From contig NZ_CP087998.1 in assembly GCF_021044585.1 (NCBI RefSeq), positions 1,612,001-1,676,000 on the forward strand: a stretch of DNA of 64,000 nt, read 5' to 3'. Shown in pieces: positions 17,297 to 25,776 of this stretch. Source of the DNA: Sulfurimonas sp. HSL-3221 (lineage in GTDB: Bacteria > Campylobacterota > Campylobacteria > Campylobacterales > Sulfurimonadaceae). Both the position numbers and the translations under genes were made by a program. Below the pieces are notes generated by a model. It saw only the letters and a program-made list of their open reading frames with translations. It searched no databases and was not told the origin of the DNA. The stretch's first letter is position 1; each line of letters starts with the position of its first letter.

Positions 17297-18284
17297 CGAA
17301 ACGGACCTCCGCATACGGCTTCACCCTCCGCCGCCGGTAGATGTAGACAAAGATGCCGGTGAGCAGCAGCGCCGCCGTGCCGAACAGCAGCGCGAAAGCG
17401 TAGGACTTGTAGCTGCCCGGTTCCGGGAAGAAACGGCCGGGATAGGTCGTCACGTAACGGTGTGTGCCGTACGACGCCTCCCCCAGCGTGCCGTTGTCCT
17501 CTTCCGACCATGCCGCCGTCACGACGAATCGCTCTTCGTGGCGTTTGTCAAATTCGTTCCAGGCCGGAAAATACGCTTTGATCAGCGTAAACGAGACCGA
17601 ACCGTTCGCATCGGAAACAGCCCGTTTGCTCCACCCCTCGCCGGTGCGCATCGTCACGGCCACTCCGGCCTTCGGTACGCCTTTATACAGCGTCTTGAAC
17701 GTCAGGGTGTCGCCGGAGACGAAATGCGTGAAAAGTCCCTCTTCCGCCTCTTTGACGCGGACAATCTCGAACGGAAGCGCCGTCTCATTTGAGCGGTTGA
17801 GCTCCACCTTGTCCCCGTGGCGGCCGTAGGTCAGCTCGTACTTGGCGCTGTTCGTGCAGCGCACGCCCTCTTTGACACTATCTTCGGCGTAGTAAACGGC
17901 GTAGCGTCCCGGGGTGCGGGTCGCGATGCTGAGCGACGCGCTGCCCCGTTTCACCGACACATTGGCCTCAACGCCCCGGTGCTCGTTGTCAAAGGCCACC
18001 GCCGTCCCGCCGGCGCTGCCGAGCGTGCGGGGAGTGCCCCCTCTGCCGCCGGTCACCAGCCACAGTTTCGTGCGTCCCTCCGGGCGGCCGTATCCACTGC
18101 CGGTGCCCATGCCTCCCCACTTCTTCGCCCCCGCATTGGGGTTTTCCTTGCTGATCCACAGGGGGGCACAGAACGCCTTGGCCTGCGGCGCCTTCGTATA
18201 CGCTGCTTTCGGCGGGATCCCCTCGGGCCTCGCCGCCAGTGCGGTCACCGCCGTCAACACGACGGCGATCAAATATTTGACCAT
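17283..18284 (-). CDS. DUF4198-like periplasmic protein with C-terminal membrane anchor
   Basis: A 333-residue protein with an N-terminal signal peptide (about 1-18) and one C-terminal transmembrane helix (about 292-314) followed by a basic tail. The exported part is beta-rich; the region from about 190 onward resembles the DUF4198/CbiL-like domain found beside nickel or cobalt uptake and TonB systems (GVPKAGVAVTMRTGEG, then NGSVSFTLIKAY). A metal-binding or substrate-delivery role in the periplasm is plausible, not shown. A GGAGGAG box precedes the ATG. The gene starts 12 bases after the CcdA-like gene and overlaps the polyferredoxin gene, so it belongs to the same transcript. Confidence 0.72.
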   Translation of the reverse strand: MVKYLIAVVLTAVTALAARPEGIPPKAAYTKAPQAKAFCAPLWISKENPNAGAKKWGGMGTGSGYGRPEGRTKLWLVTGGRGGTPRTLGSAGGTAVAFDNEHRGVEANVSVKRGSASLSIATRTPGRYAVYYAEDSVKEGVRCTNSAKYELTYGRHGDKVELNRSNETALPFEIVRVKEAEEGLFTHFVSGDTLTFKTLYKGVPKAGVAVTMRTGEGWSKRAVSDANGSVSFTLIKAYFPAWNEFDKRHEERFVVTAAWSEEDNGTLGEASYGTHRYVTTYPGRFFPEPGSYKSYAFALLFGTAALLLTGIFVYIYRRRRVKPYAEVRFDEKD

Positions 18285-18296
18285 ATCTCCTCCTCC

Positions 18297-18941
18297 TTAT
18301 AAATGGCTCAATCCATTGATGGTTGCGATGCCCACGGCCATCAGTAACAGCGCGGCGATCCTCTCGATCGCCGTCTTGTAACGCGCAAGCTGCGCCACCG
18401 CTTCACGCGCGACCTGGGAAAAGAAGAGCCCGTACAGGGCCCAGGAGGCGCTCACCGCCCCAAGGCCGAAGGCCAGGCCCATCGCCAGGGCATCCGCCGC
18501 GCTGATGCTCCCCGCCGCCACGGCGATAAGCGACATAACGGGGGCGCAGGGGTTCAGCGTGATCGCAAAGCCCATCGCGAAGTAGCCGACGCTCCCGGTC
18601 GCCCCCTGCTTTCCCCCCGAAACGCTGCAGCAACGGCGCTGCCCGAAACTCCGGTACAGCAGCACGCCGCCGACAAAAACAGTGCTGATGCCCAGCAGGC
18701 TCTGCGAAAGCGCGGGATCGTCGAGCAGCGACTTGACTGCCATTGCGCCGAAAGAGGCCCCCACAGCGATCAGGCTGTAACTGACGATCCGCCCCAGGCT
18801 GAAGATGGAAACGACATAAAGCGCTCCGCCCGGACGGCCGTTTTGTGTCAGCAGCAGCGGGCTCAGAAAAGGCATGCAGCTGAACATACAGGCCGTCACG
18901 CCGTAAGAGAGACCGATAAGCAGTAAAGAGAAGTACTCCAT
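18297..18941 (-). CDS. CcdA/DsbD-like (UreH/SafE-type) six-helix membrane protein
   Basis: A 214-residue integral membrane protein with six hydrophobic helices in two homologous halves, each half beginning with a Cys-containing motif: TACMFSCMPF near residue 25 and LNPCAPVM near residue 150. This is the DsbD-2/UreH-like family that carries reducing power or metals across the membrane. I use the ATG at 18939-18941, which has an AAGGTG box; an in-frame GTG seven codons earlier is less likely. It is the first gene of a five-gene minus-strand operon. In such a setting it may supply reductant to periplasmic partners or help mature the metalloprotein. Confidence 0.82.
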   Translation of the reverse strand: MEYFSLLLIGLSYGVTACMFSCMPFLSPLLLTQNGRPGGALYVVSIFSLGRIVSYSLIAVGASFGAMAVKSLLDDPALSQSLLGISTVFVGGVLLYRSFGQRRCCSVSGGKQGATGSVGYFAMGFAITLNPCAPVMSLIAVAAGSISAADALAMGLAFGLGAVSASWALYGLFFSQVAREAVAQLARYKTAIERIAALLLMAVGIATINGLSHL

Positions 18942-19121
18942 CAACACCTTGTCTGTGCACACGCGGAAGCGATCCGGTATATTATTTATAAATTATTAGT
19001 GATTATTACTTTTAACTGTTAATTATTTGTTAAATATATACTATCCTGATTTTCACACGCCGATCACGGGGCGAAAGCGGCAAGATCGCAACAGCGGACA
19101 CCCCTTCGTGCATGGTAAAAT
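18942..19121. promoter_or_regulatory. A+T-rich promoter region of the double-cubane-type operon
   Basis: About 180 bases between the divergent operon start and the small membrane gene. The half nearest the operon (about 18978-19045) is almost pure A/T, with overlapping TATTATTTATAA and ATTATTAGTGATTATTA stretches and a TTTAAC/GTTAAA 6-bp inverted repeat. No gene is supported here. Promoters for both directions are expected. Confidence 0.4.
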
Positions 19122-19373
19122 ATGTGTCAGACATCCCGCCTCCAAAGGATTTTCATCAAGCGTCTCAAACCCCTCCTGGCGCGGCTTGCCGAGCGATACG
19201 GCAGGCCCGTGCTCTGGCTCTACGCTTTTATCTTTCTGCTGACTGCCACGGGGCTGCTCGCGGCGGTCTACTTCCTGTTCGGCTGGCTGATGCTGCAAAG
19301 CCCGAACGCCGTACTCGTACTGACCGGCCTGCTCGTCGCACTGATCTTCTATGTCAACCGGCGGCACGGATGA
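19122..19373 (+). CDS. Small two-helix membrane protein, unknown function
   Basis: An 83-residue protein with a basic N terminus (about 1-27, RLQRIFIKRLKPLLARLAERYGR) and two transmembrane helices (about 29-53 and 60-78), ending in NRRHG. I do not recognise the family. The ATG at 19122 has only a weak ribosome-binding site, and the true start could be slightly downstream. Its stop overlaps the ATG of the pseudouridine synthase gene (ATGA), which supports it being a translated, coupled gene. Confidence 0.6.
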   Translation: MCQTSRLQRIFIKRLKPLLARLAERYGRPVLWLYAFIFLLTATGLLAAVYFLFGWLMLQSPNAVLVLTGLLVALIFYVNRRHG

Positions 19374-20056
19374 GCCCCCTGACCCTTTGTTTCGACCATC
19401 GCGATTTTGCCGTTGTCGCCAAACCGGCGGGGATGAGCTTTCACAGCGAAACCGGGGCCGGATTCGTCGTACGGGCCGCTGAACTTACCGGATGCCCCCT
19501 CTACCCGGTCCACCGCCTCGACAAGATGACCTCCGGGCTTGTCATCCTTGCCAAGAGCAGCGAGGCGGCCGCTGCCTTTACGGCGCTGTTCGAAAAGCGC
19601 GAAATCGAAAAGTACTACCTCGCGCTCAGTCTGCGTAAACCGAAAAAAAAGCAGGGGTGGATCAAGGGGGACATGGCCAAAGCGCGCCGCGGCGACTGGA
19701 AATTGCTCAAAACAACGGAGAACCCGGCGGTGACCCGCTTCATCTCCGCCACCCTGCGCGAAGGGGAACGCGCCTTCCTCGTCAAACCCTACACCGGCAA
19801 GACCCATCAGATCCGCGTGGCGCTCAAAAGCCTGGGCTCTCCCATTGCCGGCGACGTGCGCTACGCCGACAAGGCGGAGGCGGAGAAAGAGGAGCGCGGC
19901 TACCTGCACGCCTACGCCCTGCGTTTTACCTACAATGATGAACCCTACCGTTTCACCTTTCCCCCCGATGAGGGGGAGCGTTTTCTCTCACCCCTGTTCA
20001 GCGATCTGCTGCAGGAATGGCAGGCCCCCTGGGAACACTTTCCCGAAAAAAAATAG
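19370..20056 (+). CDS. RluA family pseudouridine synthase (TIGR01621-like)
   Basis: A 228-residue single-domain pseudouridine synthase. It shows the family's first motif AKPAGMSFH, the catalytic Asp motif HRLDKMTSGLVI (about residues 45-56), and the TGKTHQIRVAL motif near residue 143. It lacks an S4 RNA-binding domain. The size and sequence order resemble the short RluA-like group whose RNA target is uncertain. The start is the ATG at 19370, overlapping the preceding small gene; the open frame extends further upstream but only through that gene's other frame. It isomerises uridine in rRNA or tRNA. Confidence 0.9.
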   Translation: MSPLTLCFDHRDFAVVAKPAGMSFHSETGAGFVVRAAELTGCPLYPVHRLDKMTSGLVILAKSSEAAAAFTALFEKREIEKYYLALSLRKPKKKQGWIKGDMAKARRGDWKLLKTTENPAVTRFISATLREGERAFLVKPYTGKTHQIRVALKSLGSPIAGDVRYADKAEAEKEERGYLHAYALRFTYNDEPYRFTFPPDEGERFLSPLFSDLLQEWQAPWEHFPEKK

Positions 20057-20137
20057 GCATCCCTGTTACCACTGACGTATTTTTTTGCGTTATACTTGAA
20101 ACACCACGACCCCGACGGGTCCGAGCGGAGTGACAAC

Positions 20138-21487
20138 GTGAACCTCTCAACCTACGACGTCCTCATTGTCGGCGGCGGCATCTCCGGTGCAGCGCTGCTC
20201 TATGCGCTGGAGCGCTACAGCGATCTGGGCAGCCTCTGCCTCCTCGAAAAATACGGCGCTCTCGCCACGCTGAACTCCAGCGCCACCTCCAACTCCCAGA
20301 CCCTGCACTGTGGCGATATCGAAACGAACTACACCCTGGAGAAGGCGGCCAAGGTCAAACGGACCGCCAAAATGGTCGAGAAATACTGCCTGTAGCACGG
20401 CTACGAGAACGACATCATCCATGCCCACCAGAAGATGGCCCTGGGGGTTGGCTACGACGAAGTCAACTTTATGACGAAGCGCCATGAGGAGTTCAGCAGC
20501 CTCTACCCCTACCTGCGGATCTATGACCGCGAAACGCTCAAACGGATCGAACCCGCCGTCGTTTACGACGCGGACGGCATGGAGCGTCCGAACCCCATCG
20601 TCGGTGTTGGGGTACAGGGGGAGTACACCACCGTCGATTTCAAGCGCCTCAGCGACTCCTTTGTCGAAAACGCCATGCGGGGGAAGCAGACCCACACGGA
20701 CGTTTTTTTTAACCAACACGTCATGCAGATCGAAAAACGCGGGGAGCTGTACGAGGTCCGCACCGGCGGCAGCACCTACTACGCCCGCTTTGTCGTCGTC
20801 GACGCCGGGGCCCACAGCCTCTTCCTCGCGCACCGCATGGGGTACGGGCTCGATTTCGGTATTTTGCCGATGGCGGGCAGCTTCTACCGCTCGACAAGGC
20901 ATATCCTGAACGGCAAGGTCTACATGGTCCAAAACCCCAAACTCCCCTTCGCCGCCCTGCACGGCGACCCGGACCTGCTGCTGGGCGGCCTCACCCGTTT
21001 CGGCCCCACGGCCCTGATGCTGCCCAAACTGGAGCGCTACAAGCGGGGGACCTATCTCGATTTTCTTCGGACCCTCCGATTCGATCACAATATCGCAAGC
21101 ATCTTCTACGACCTGCTCAAAGACCGGGACATCCGAAACTACGTCCTGCGCAACTTCCTCTTCGAAGTGCCGTGGCTGAACAAACGCCTCTTTGTCAGGG
21201 ATGCGCGAAAGATCGTCCCCTCGTTGCAACTCTCCGACATCGAGTACGCCTCCGGATTCGGCGGGGTCCGCCCCCAGGTGCTCGACAAAAAACAGCGCAA
21301 ACTGCTGCTGGGAGAGGCGAGTATCGATACCGGGGAGGGGATCGTGTTCAACATGACCCCCTCCCCGGGGGCGACGAGCTGCCTGGGCAATGCCCGGCGC
21401 GACGTGGAGACGGTCTGCGCCTATCTTGGCCGCCGCTTCGACCGCGCCCGCTTCGATGCGGAACTTACCGAAGGAGACCGTCCATGA
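20138..21487 (+). pseudogene. mqo: Malate:quinone oxidoreductase interrupted by an in-frame TAG
   Basis: An FAD-dependent membrane-associated enzyme that oxidises malate to oxaloacetate and reduces quinone in the TCA cycle. The product would be about 449 residues, with FAD motif DVLIVGGGISGAAL near residue 8, NSQTLHCGDIETNY, and NPKLPFAALHGDPD as in Helicobacter Mqo. An in-frame TAG at 20393-20395, after YCL, stops translation at codon 86; the same frame continues with HGYENDIIHAHQKMALGVG, which aligns with the intact family. A single C to T change in CAG would create it. The start is the GTG at 20138 with a GGAG box. Either this is a recent nonsense mutation or a base error. Confidence 0.85.
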
Positions 21488-22596
21488 AAAAGCTGCTCTA
21501 CATCACGGACCAGCAGGAGTACGCCGACCACGGCACCATCGCCCCGCTCTTTGGACACTATCTCAAAAAATACCTGCAGGTCTCGATCGTCTACTACACC
21601 CGCTACAAGGACAGCTTCCAGTACAAAGGCGACGACTGTATCGTCCCCGAGGAGAAGCTGCATTCGATCATCGGCTACCTCGACGAAGAGGGGGTGGATG
21701 TCGGTAGCTTCGATTTTATCCTCGTGCGCAACCGCTTCGATATTCTCCGTAGGGTGCTCGCCCACCGTGCGCGCTACGGCTACAGGGTCGGTTTCCGCCT
21801 CTCCTTCCCCAAGAACGAAACAGCCTACGCCGCCATGATGGCCAAATACAAACGCGCACTCCTGCCCTCCCTCGCCCTGAAGTACAAGCGCAGCCGGGAG
21901 CGGAAACTGATCGAAGCCTGCGATCTTTTCCTCCCCTCTTCGGCGATGCTGGCCTCGGGGCTCTACCCTGCCCTGGCGCTGCCGACGTTCCCCCTGCCCG
22001 CCGGCATCGATCCGGCGCGCGTCGCGGGCCCCAAAAACGGCGCTGCCGCCCCGCGGCGCTTTATCTACGTCGGCTCCCTCGACCCGCTACGTCGTTTCGA
22101 AACGCTGCTCGACGCCTTTGCCGCGCTTACCCACCTGGAGTGGTCCCTGGATATCTCCACCTTCGACCCCACCTATCTCAAAACAATCCTCAAAGAGTAC
22201 CCGATGCTCTCCGGGCGCTTCCGGATACTGCAGGCGGCCAACCTTTCGGAGCTGGGACGCCAGATCGGCGCCTGCGATGTCGGCCTGGCCATGATGCCCG
22301 CCCTGCCGATCTTTGCCATGACCCTTCCGGCAAAGGTGATGGACTACTACGCCGCCGGCGTACCGGCACTGCTCACCGACACCCCCAAGAACCGCGACCG
22401 GCTGCGCGACGGAGATGAAGCCTTCTTCTGCGCTTTCGATGCCGCCGCCATCGCCGCGAAGCTCGAAACCCTGATCCGCAGTGATGCCGCGCATCTTGCC
22501 CTGGTCCGCGAACAGGGGCTGGAGCGGCTGCTCGGAGCGGGACGCTCCTACGACGTCATGGCCGAACAGCTCTACCGCCGCCTCACCGCGCTCTGA
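21484..22596 (+). CDS. Glycosyltransferase family 1/4-like protein
   Basis: A 370-residue protein with the two-domain GT-B shape. The C-terminal half has the usual features: FIYVGSLDPLRRFETLLDAF near residue 196, an acidic/Gly segment around ACDVGLAMMPALP, and MDYYAAGVPALLTDTPKNRDRL where an E-x7-E site normally lies. The N-terminal half carries DQQEYADHGTIAPLFGHYL. Donor and acceptor are unknown; an envelope polysaccharide or lipid is likely. The ATG at 21484 overlaps the end of mqo (ATGA), so its translation is coupled to the interrupted gene and could be reduced by the mqo nonsense codon. Confidence 0.85.
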   Translation: MKKLLYITDQQEYADHGTIAPLFGHYLKKYLQVSIVYYTRYKDSFQYKGDDCIVPEEKLHSIIGYLDEEGVDVGSFDFILVRNRFDILRRVLAHRARYGYRVGFRLSFPKNETAYAAMMAKYKRALLPSLALKYKRSRERKLIEACDLFLPSSAMLASGLYPALALPTFPLPAGIDPARVAGPKNGAAAPRRFIYVGSLDPLRRFETLLDAFAALTHLEWSLDISTFDPTYLKTILKEYPMLSGRFRILQAANLSELGRQIGACDVGLAMMPALPIFAMTLPAKVMDYYAAGVPALLTDTPKNRDRLRDGDEAFFCAFDAAAIAAKLETLIRSDAAHLALVREQGLERLLGAGRSYDVMAEQLYRRLTAL

Positions 22597-22603
22597 ACGC
22601 AGT

Positions 22604-22629
22604 AATTGCATAGCAATTCTTGGCTACAA
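22604..22629 (+). promoter_or_regulatory. Promoter of ppnP with a small palindrome
   Basis: TACAAT at 22624-22629 is a fair -10 box, 24 bases before the start codon of the nucleoside phosphorylase gene. The perfect palindrome AATTGC-ATA-GCAATT (22604-22618) lies immediately upstream and may be an operator or chance. Confidence 0.4.
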
Positions 22630-22653
22630 TGACGCAAAAATGAAGGAGGATTC

Positions 22654-22971
22654 ATGTCTACATTTGAAAATGTCAGTGTCCAGAAAGAGGCCAACGTCTA
22701 CTTCGGAGGGAACGTCACGAGCCGGACGCTTACCCTGCCTGATGGCAGCGTCTTAACCCTCGGTATCATGCTGCCGGGCGAATATGAGTTCGGCACGGGC
22801 AAACCGGAGCTGATGGAGATTTACGACGGGGAGCTGGATATCCTGCTGCCGGGCGAGAGCGCGTGGCAGACGATCCACGGCGGCCAGAGTTTCAATGTCG
22901 GGGGCGACAGCAAGTTCCAGGTCCGTGTCAAAAGCATCACGGACTACTGCTGCACCTATCTCGACGCGTAA
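22654..22971 (+). CDS. ppnP: Pyrimidine/purine nucleoside phosphorylase
   Basis: A 105-residue single cupin domain of the DUF1255/UPF0345 family. The E. coli member PpnP splits several ribonucleosides with phosphate into base and ribose 1-phosphate. The sequence covers the whole family: KEANVYFGGNVTSRTL at residues 10-25, LGIMLPGEYEFGTGKPELMEI in the middle, and FNVGGDSKFQVRV then DYCCTYLD at the end. Length matches the family's usual 90-110 residues. The ATG is preceded by AAGGAGG. It is a monocistronic gene converging with the DJ-1 gene. Confidence 0.93.
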   Translation: MSTFENVSVQKEANVYFGGNVTSRTLTLPDGSVLTLGIMLPGEYEFGTGKPELMEIYDGELDILLPGESAWQTIHGGQSFNVGGDSKFQVRVKSITDYCCTYLDA

Positions 22972-22977
22972 CGGCGC

Positions 22978-23541
22978 CTAGGCGCAGTAATCGGCGAGCA
23001 CGCCGCGTTTTACGTTCTCATAGGCGGACTCCCCCGCCAGTTTCTTCACGATCTCGAGACCGAAACAGATAGCGGTCCCGGGACCGCGCGACGTCATGAC
23101 GTTCGCATCTTCCACGACCGCAGCGCGCTCTCCCTGAAACCCCTCCGTCCGTATCTCTTTCTCGACACCGGGATAGGCCGTATAATTCGGCTTCAGCACA
23201 CCGGCGGCATTGAGGGCGATCGGCGCCGCGCAGATAGCACCGATCGGCTTGCCCTTGGCATCCATCTCCCCCAGCAGCGCCTGAACACCGGCATGTTCTG
23301 CAAGGCGTTTCGTGCCGCCGCCCCCGCCGGGCAGGACGATCATATCGATATCGTCTGCGCCCAGCGTTCCAATGGGCGCTTCGGCCTTGACGACAAGGCC
23401 ATGCGCTCCTTCGACCTCCATCGCATCGTCCAATGAACGTACGAGAACGTCGATTCCGCCGCGGCGCAGCACGTCGATGACGGCAACGGCTTCGATCTCT
23501 TCAAATCCCTCGGCCAGCGGGACCAATACTTTTTTCGGCAT
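22978..23541 (-). CDS. DJ-1/PfpI (YajL-like) family protein
   Basis: A 187-residue protein of the DJ-1/ThiJ/PfpI superfamily. It opens KVLVPLAEGFEEIEAV, which includes the conserved Glu of the active site, and has the nucleophile elbow with reactive Cys in IGAICAAPIALNAAG near residue 104. It fits the YajL/DJ-1 length (about 185-195). YajL-type proteins act as oxidative-stress chaperones, and a protein deglycase activity has been claimed and disputed. The start is the ATG at 23539-23541, which has a GAGGAG box; the upstream extension is non-coding. Confidence 0.9.
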   Translation of the reverse strand: MPKKVLVPLAEGFEEIEAVAVIDVLRRGGIDVLVRSLDDAMEVEGAHGLVVKAEAPIGTLGADDIDMIVLPGGGGGTKRLAEHAGVQALLGEMDAKGKPIGAICAAPIALNAAGVLKPNYTAYPGVEKEIRTEGFQGERAAVVEDANVMTSRGPGTAICFGLEIVKKLAGESAYENVKRGVLADYCA

Positions 23542-23601
23542 GTGAGACTCCTCAATCAGCTTAATAGGATAATTGTAGCACGGAAGAAAAAAAGAGGGAG
23601 G

Positions 23602-23626
23602 AAAATCCCCGGGCAGCATGCCGGGG
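23602..23626 (-). terminator. Intrinsic terminator after efp
   Basis: A stem of CCCCG and GCA pairing with TGC and CGGGG (23607-23626) is followed on the minus strand by ATTTTC. It lies 8 bases beyond the efp stop codon. Confidence 0.65.
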
Positions 23627-23634
23627 AGGCGGGA

Positions 23635-24201
23635 TTATTTTACTTTTTCGACATACTCGCCGTCAACGGTGTTGACTTTGATCGTATCGCCTTCGAGCAC
23701 ATGATAGGGGACCTGTACGACGGCACCCGTCTCCAGTGTCGCCGGCTTCTTGGAGCCGCTTGACGTATCGCCTTTGAAGTTCGGCGGGGTTTCGGTAACG
23801 ACGAGTTCCATCGTATCCGGCGCATCGACGGAGATCGCCTGGCCGTTATGGAAAACGATCTCCACGTTGGTACCGTCTTTGAGCCACTTCATCGCATCTT
23901 CGCACTGCTCATACAGCAGGCCGAGCTGCTCGTAACTCTCGTTGTCCATGAACTGCAGCATTTCGCCGTCGTCGTAGAGGTACTGCATCGTTTTGTGCTC
24001 CATATTCGGCACTTCGAACTTGTCGCCGGCATGGACCGTCTTCTCGATCACCTTGCCGTTCGTGAAGCTTTTGACTTTCATACGCACAAATGCCGCGCCC
24101 TTGCCCGGTTTGACGTGCTGGAACTCCACGACTTTGTAAGGAACGCCCGCGATCTCGAGGCGTACGTTTTTCTTGATGTCACCCATACCGATTGTTGCCA
24201 T
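23635..24201 (-). CDS. efp: Translation elongation factor P
   Basis: A 188-residue EF-P, which enters the ribosomal E/P region and relieves stalling at polyproline sequences. The N-terminal KOW-like domain carries the modification loop KPGKGAA with Lys34, the residue that EpmA lysylates in bacteria with that pathway. Two OB domains follow, with the family signature PPNFKGDT and the C-terminal [15 protein letters not shown]. Two consecutive ATG codons exist; the second, at 24199-24201, is 5 bases from the AAGGGA box and is preferred. A G+C-rich terminator follows. Confidence 0.97.
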   Translation of the reverse strand: MATIGMGDIKKNVRLEIAGVPYKVVEFQHVKPGKGAAFVRMKVKSFTNGKVIEKTVHAGDKFEVPNMEHKTMQYLYDDGEMLQFMDNESYEQLGLLYEQCEDAMKWLKDGTNVEIVFHNGQAISVDAPDTMELVVTETPPNFKGDTSSGSKKPATLETGAVVQVPYHVLEGDTIKVNTVDGEYVEKVK

Positions 24202-24262
24202 CATATTCCCTTAGATTATAATTTTCCGGGATTTTACACTATTTTCGCTAAAAAGCGGCGGG

Positions 24263-24820
24263 TCACTGGTACCAGTGGCGCCGGATACGCCGCCCCGATT
24301 CGTATTCGTCCACCAGAACCCGCGGCGGCGTCCCCCGCGAAAGGGTGACGATGATATTGCGCTGTCCGTCGACGATCAGCAGCTCCCCGTGCTCCAACGT
24401 CTTGTAGTCGCTCCGGCTGACGTGATCGTAGACGATGCTGAGGACATGATCGTATTTGGGTAGGGTCAACCCTTCGATCGGCATGTCGTCGACGAGGTGC
24501 TGATAGAGCAGCCGCTTGGCCAGCAGCAGTGTCGCAAAGAAGGTCGCCGTGCTGCGCATTGAAGAGGTCTTGACCAGGGGACGCTGCAGGTCACCCAGCG
24601 GGTTGATCATGTCGCTTTTGGCGCAGGCCATACCGACCATCGCGGCAAAGTGGGCTTCACGGCTGCCGGCGTAATAGGCCGACAGTCCCGATTTGCATGC
24701 CTGCAGATAGTCGCCGTCGCGGTAGAGGGCAAGTACCTGTTTCGTATCGGCGCCGTAGCCTGAGTGCGTCAGGAGCGCCAGCAGTGTCATTAGAGGAAAT
24801 AATCGCTTCATGGTGGGCAT
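24263..24820 (-). CDS. Exported protein of unknown function
   Basis: A protein of about 185 residues with an N-terminal signal peptide (MKRLFPLMTLLALLTHSGYGA, cut near residue 24). The mature part is mostly helical, with a TPR-like opening (ALYRDGDYLQACKSGLSAYYAGSREAHFAAMVGMACAKSD) followed by a C-terminal beta segment (GELLIVDGQRNIIVTLSRG). I do not recognise a named family. A periplasmic role is likely. The first ATG has a weak AGAAG box, and an ATG three codons later is an alternative start. It is divergent from the DUF3972 gene and downstream of nothing on its strand, so it has its own promoter. Confidence 0.7.
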   Translation of the reverse strand: MPTMKRLFPLMTLLALLTHSGYGADTKQVLALYRDGDYLQACKSGLSAYYAGSREAHFAAMVGMACAKSDMINPLGDLQRPLVKTSSMRSTATFFATLLLAKRLLYQHLVDDMPIEGLTLPKYDHVLSIVYDHVSRSDYKTLEHGELLIVDGQRNIIVTLSRGTPPRVLVDEYESGRRIRRHWYQ

Positions 24821-24906
24821 TATAGCACTTCTGCCGATGCAAGGAAAAACGGCGCCGGGACCCTATCGAGGGCATCTTCAAGCAACTTTCGCTAAAATCT
24901 TCCCCC

Positions 24907-25542
24907 ATGCAGATAACGATCGATGAATATGCCAACCGCTTCAAAATGTCCAAAGAGATGATCCGCGCTAAACTGCGTGCGGGCAGACTGCCGCATACCG
25001 TCATCGACGGCACGACCTACATTACCGTTGAAGCGCCGGCCGCGACCGCTCCCAGGCAGAGCACTCCACAGCGGACCACCGCCGGGGCCGTCATCATGAT
25101 GTACCAAAAAGAGAATGCCGAGCTCAAGCGGAAGATCGAGGAGCTCGAGACGAAGATCGACCGCCTTATCGGGGACAAGGAGCAGATGCTGCGCGAAGAG
25201 CGCGACCGTATTGAGAGCATCTATGTCTCGCGGGACGAACAGCTCAAATCCTTCCTGGAGCTTGTCAACGCCAAACTCGTGCAGGAGGGGCTCAAACTCG
25301 CCTCGCATGCGGAAGCGACCGAGACGGTCCCCTTCGGTGAGGCCCCGGCAGCCCAGCCCCTGTCCGAACAGATAGAGCTGTTCCGCTACCTCGAGTCCAA
25401 GCACTTCTCCTCTTCAGAGACGAAAACGGTCAAAAAGCGCTTCGCCAAAGCGTACGGCAACGATATCCGCGTCATCCAGCAAAACGGCGAATTTATCCTC
25501 GACTTCTCCAAGTACGACTACAGCGATCTCCTGGCGCGCTGA
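24907..25542 (+). CDS. DUF3972 domain protein with HTH-like N terminus
   Basis: A 211-residue protein typical of Campylobacterota. Residues 1-40 resemble an excisionase/MerR-like helix-turn-helix (ITIDEYANRFKMSKEMIRAKLRAGRLPHTVIDG). A long charged coiled coil spans about 62-115, and a C-terminal DUF3972-like region (LFRYLESKHFSSSETKTVKKRF) ends in FSKYDYSDLLAR. The function is unknown; the layout suggests a DNA-associated structural or regulatory protein. The ATG is at 24907 in a compact divergent intergenic region, and no obvious strong Shine-Dalgarno sequence is present. Confidence 0.78.
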   Translation: MQITIDEYANRFKMSKEMIRAKLRAGRLPHTVIDGTTYITVEAPAATAPRQSTPQRTTAGAVIMMYQKENAELKRKIEELETKIDRLIGDKEQMLREERDRIESIYVSRDEQLKSFLELVNAKLVQEGLKLASHAEATETVPFGEAPAAQPLSEQIELFRYLESKHFSSSETKTVKKRFAKAYGNDIRVIQQNGEFILDFSKYDYSDLLAR

Positions 25543-25776
25543 GCGCACCCCCGGGACACCGTCTTTCCAATAGCGTCCAAAACTATATATCTGCCCTCAC
25601 CCATCCTCTTCCAAGCAATCAGTTTTATACGGAATACCGTATAAAATATACATTTTAATATCATATTTATCTATTTTATTGACTTTATATACCTCTATTT
25701 TCTATAAATGTACTATTATTGTATTTTATATACGGTTTTTTGCTTTATTTAAGAATCCTTCTTCTACAATGGAGCA
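25543..25776. promoter_or_regulatory. A+T-rich region with palindromic operator at 25623-25646
   Basis: About 234 bases without a gene, sharply A+T rich compared with its surroundings. It contains a perfect 10-bp inverted repeat, TTTTATACGG (25623-25632) and CCGTATAAAA (25637-25646), with a 4-base spacer. A related half-site TTTTATATACGG lies at 25724-25735, and CCGTATAAAG recurs inside the second small gene at 26111-26120. The repeats probably bind the HTH protein encoded just downstream, as autoregulation. No transposase or attachment site is visible. Confidence 0.6.

Noticed and set aside
20393-20395. TAG in mqo as a pyrrolysine codon or programmed read-through
   Set aside because: Campylobacterota have no pyrrolysine system, no pyl gene or stem is visible nearby, and the position is not an active-site residue in the family.
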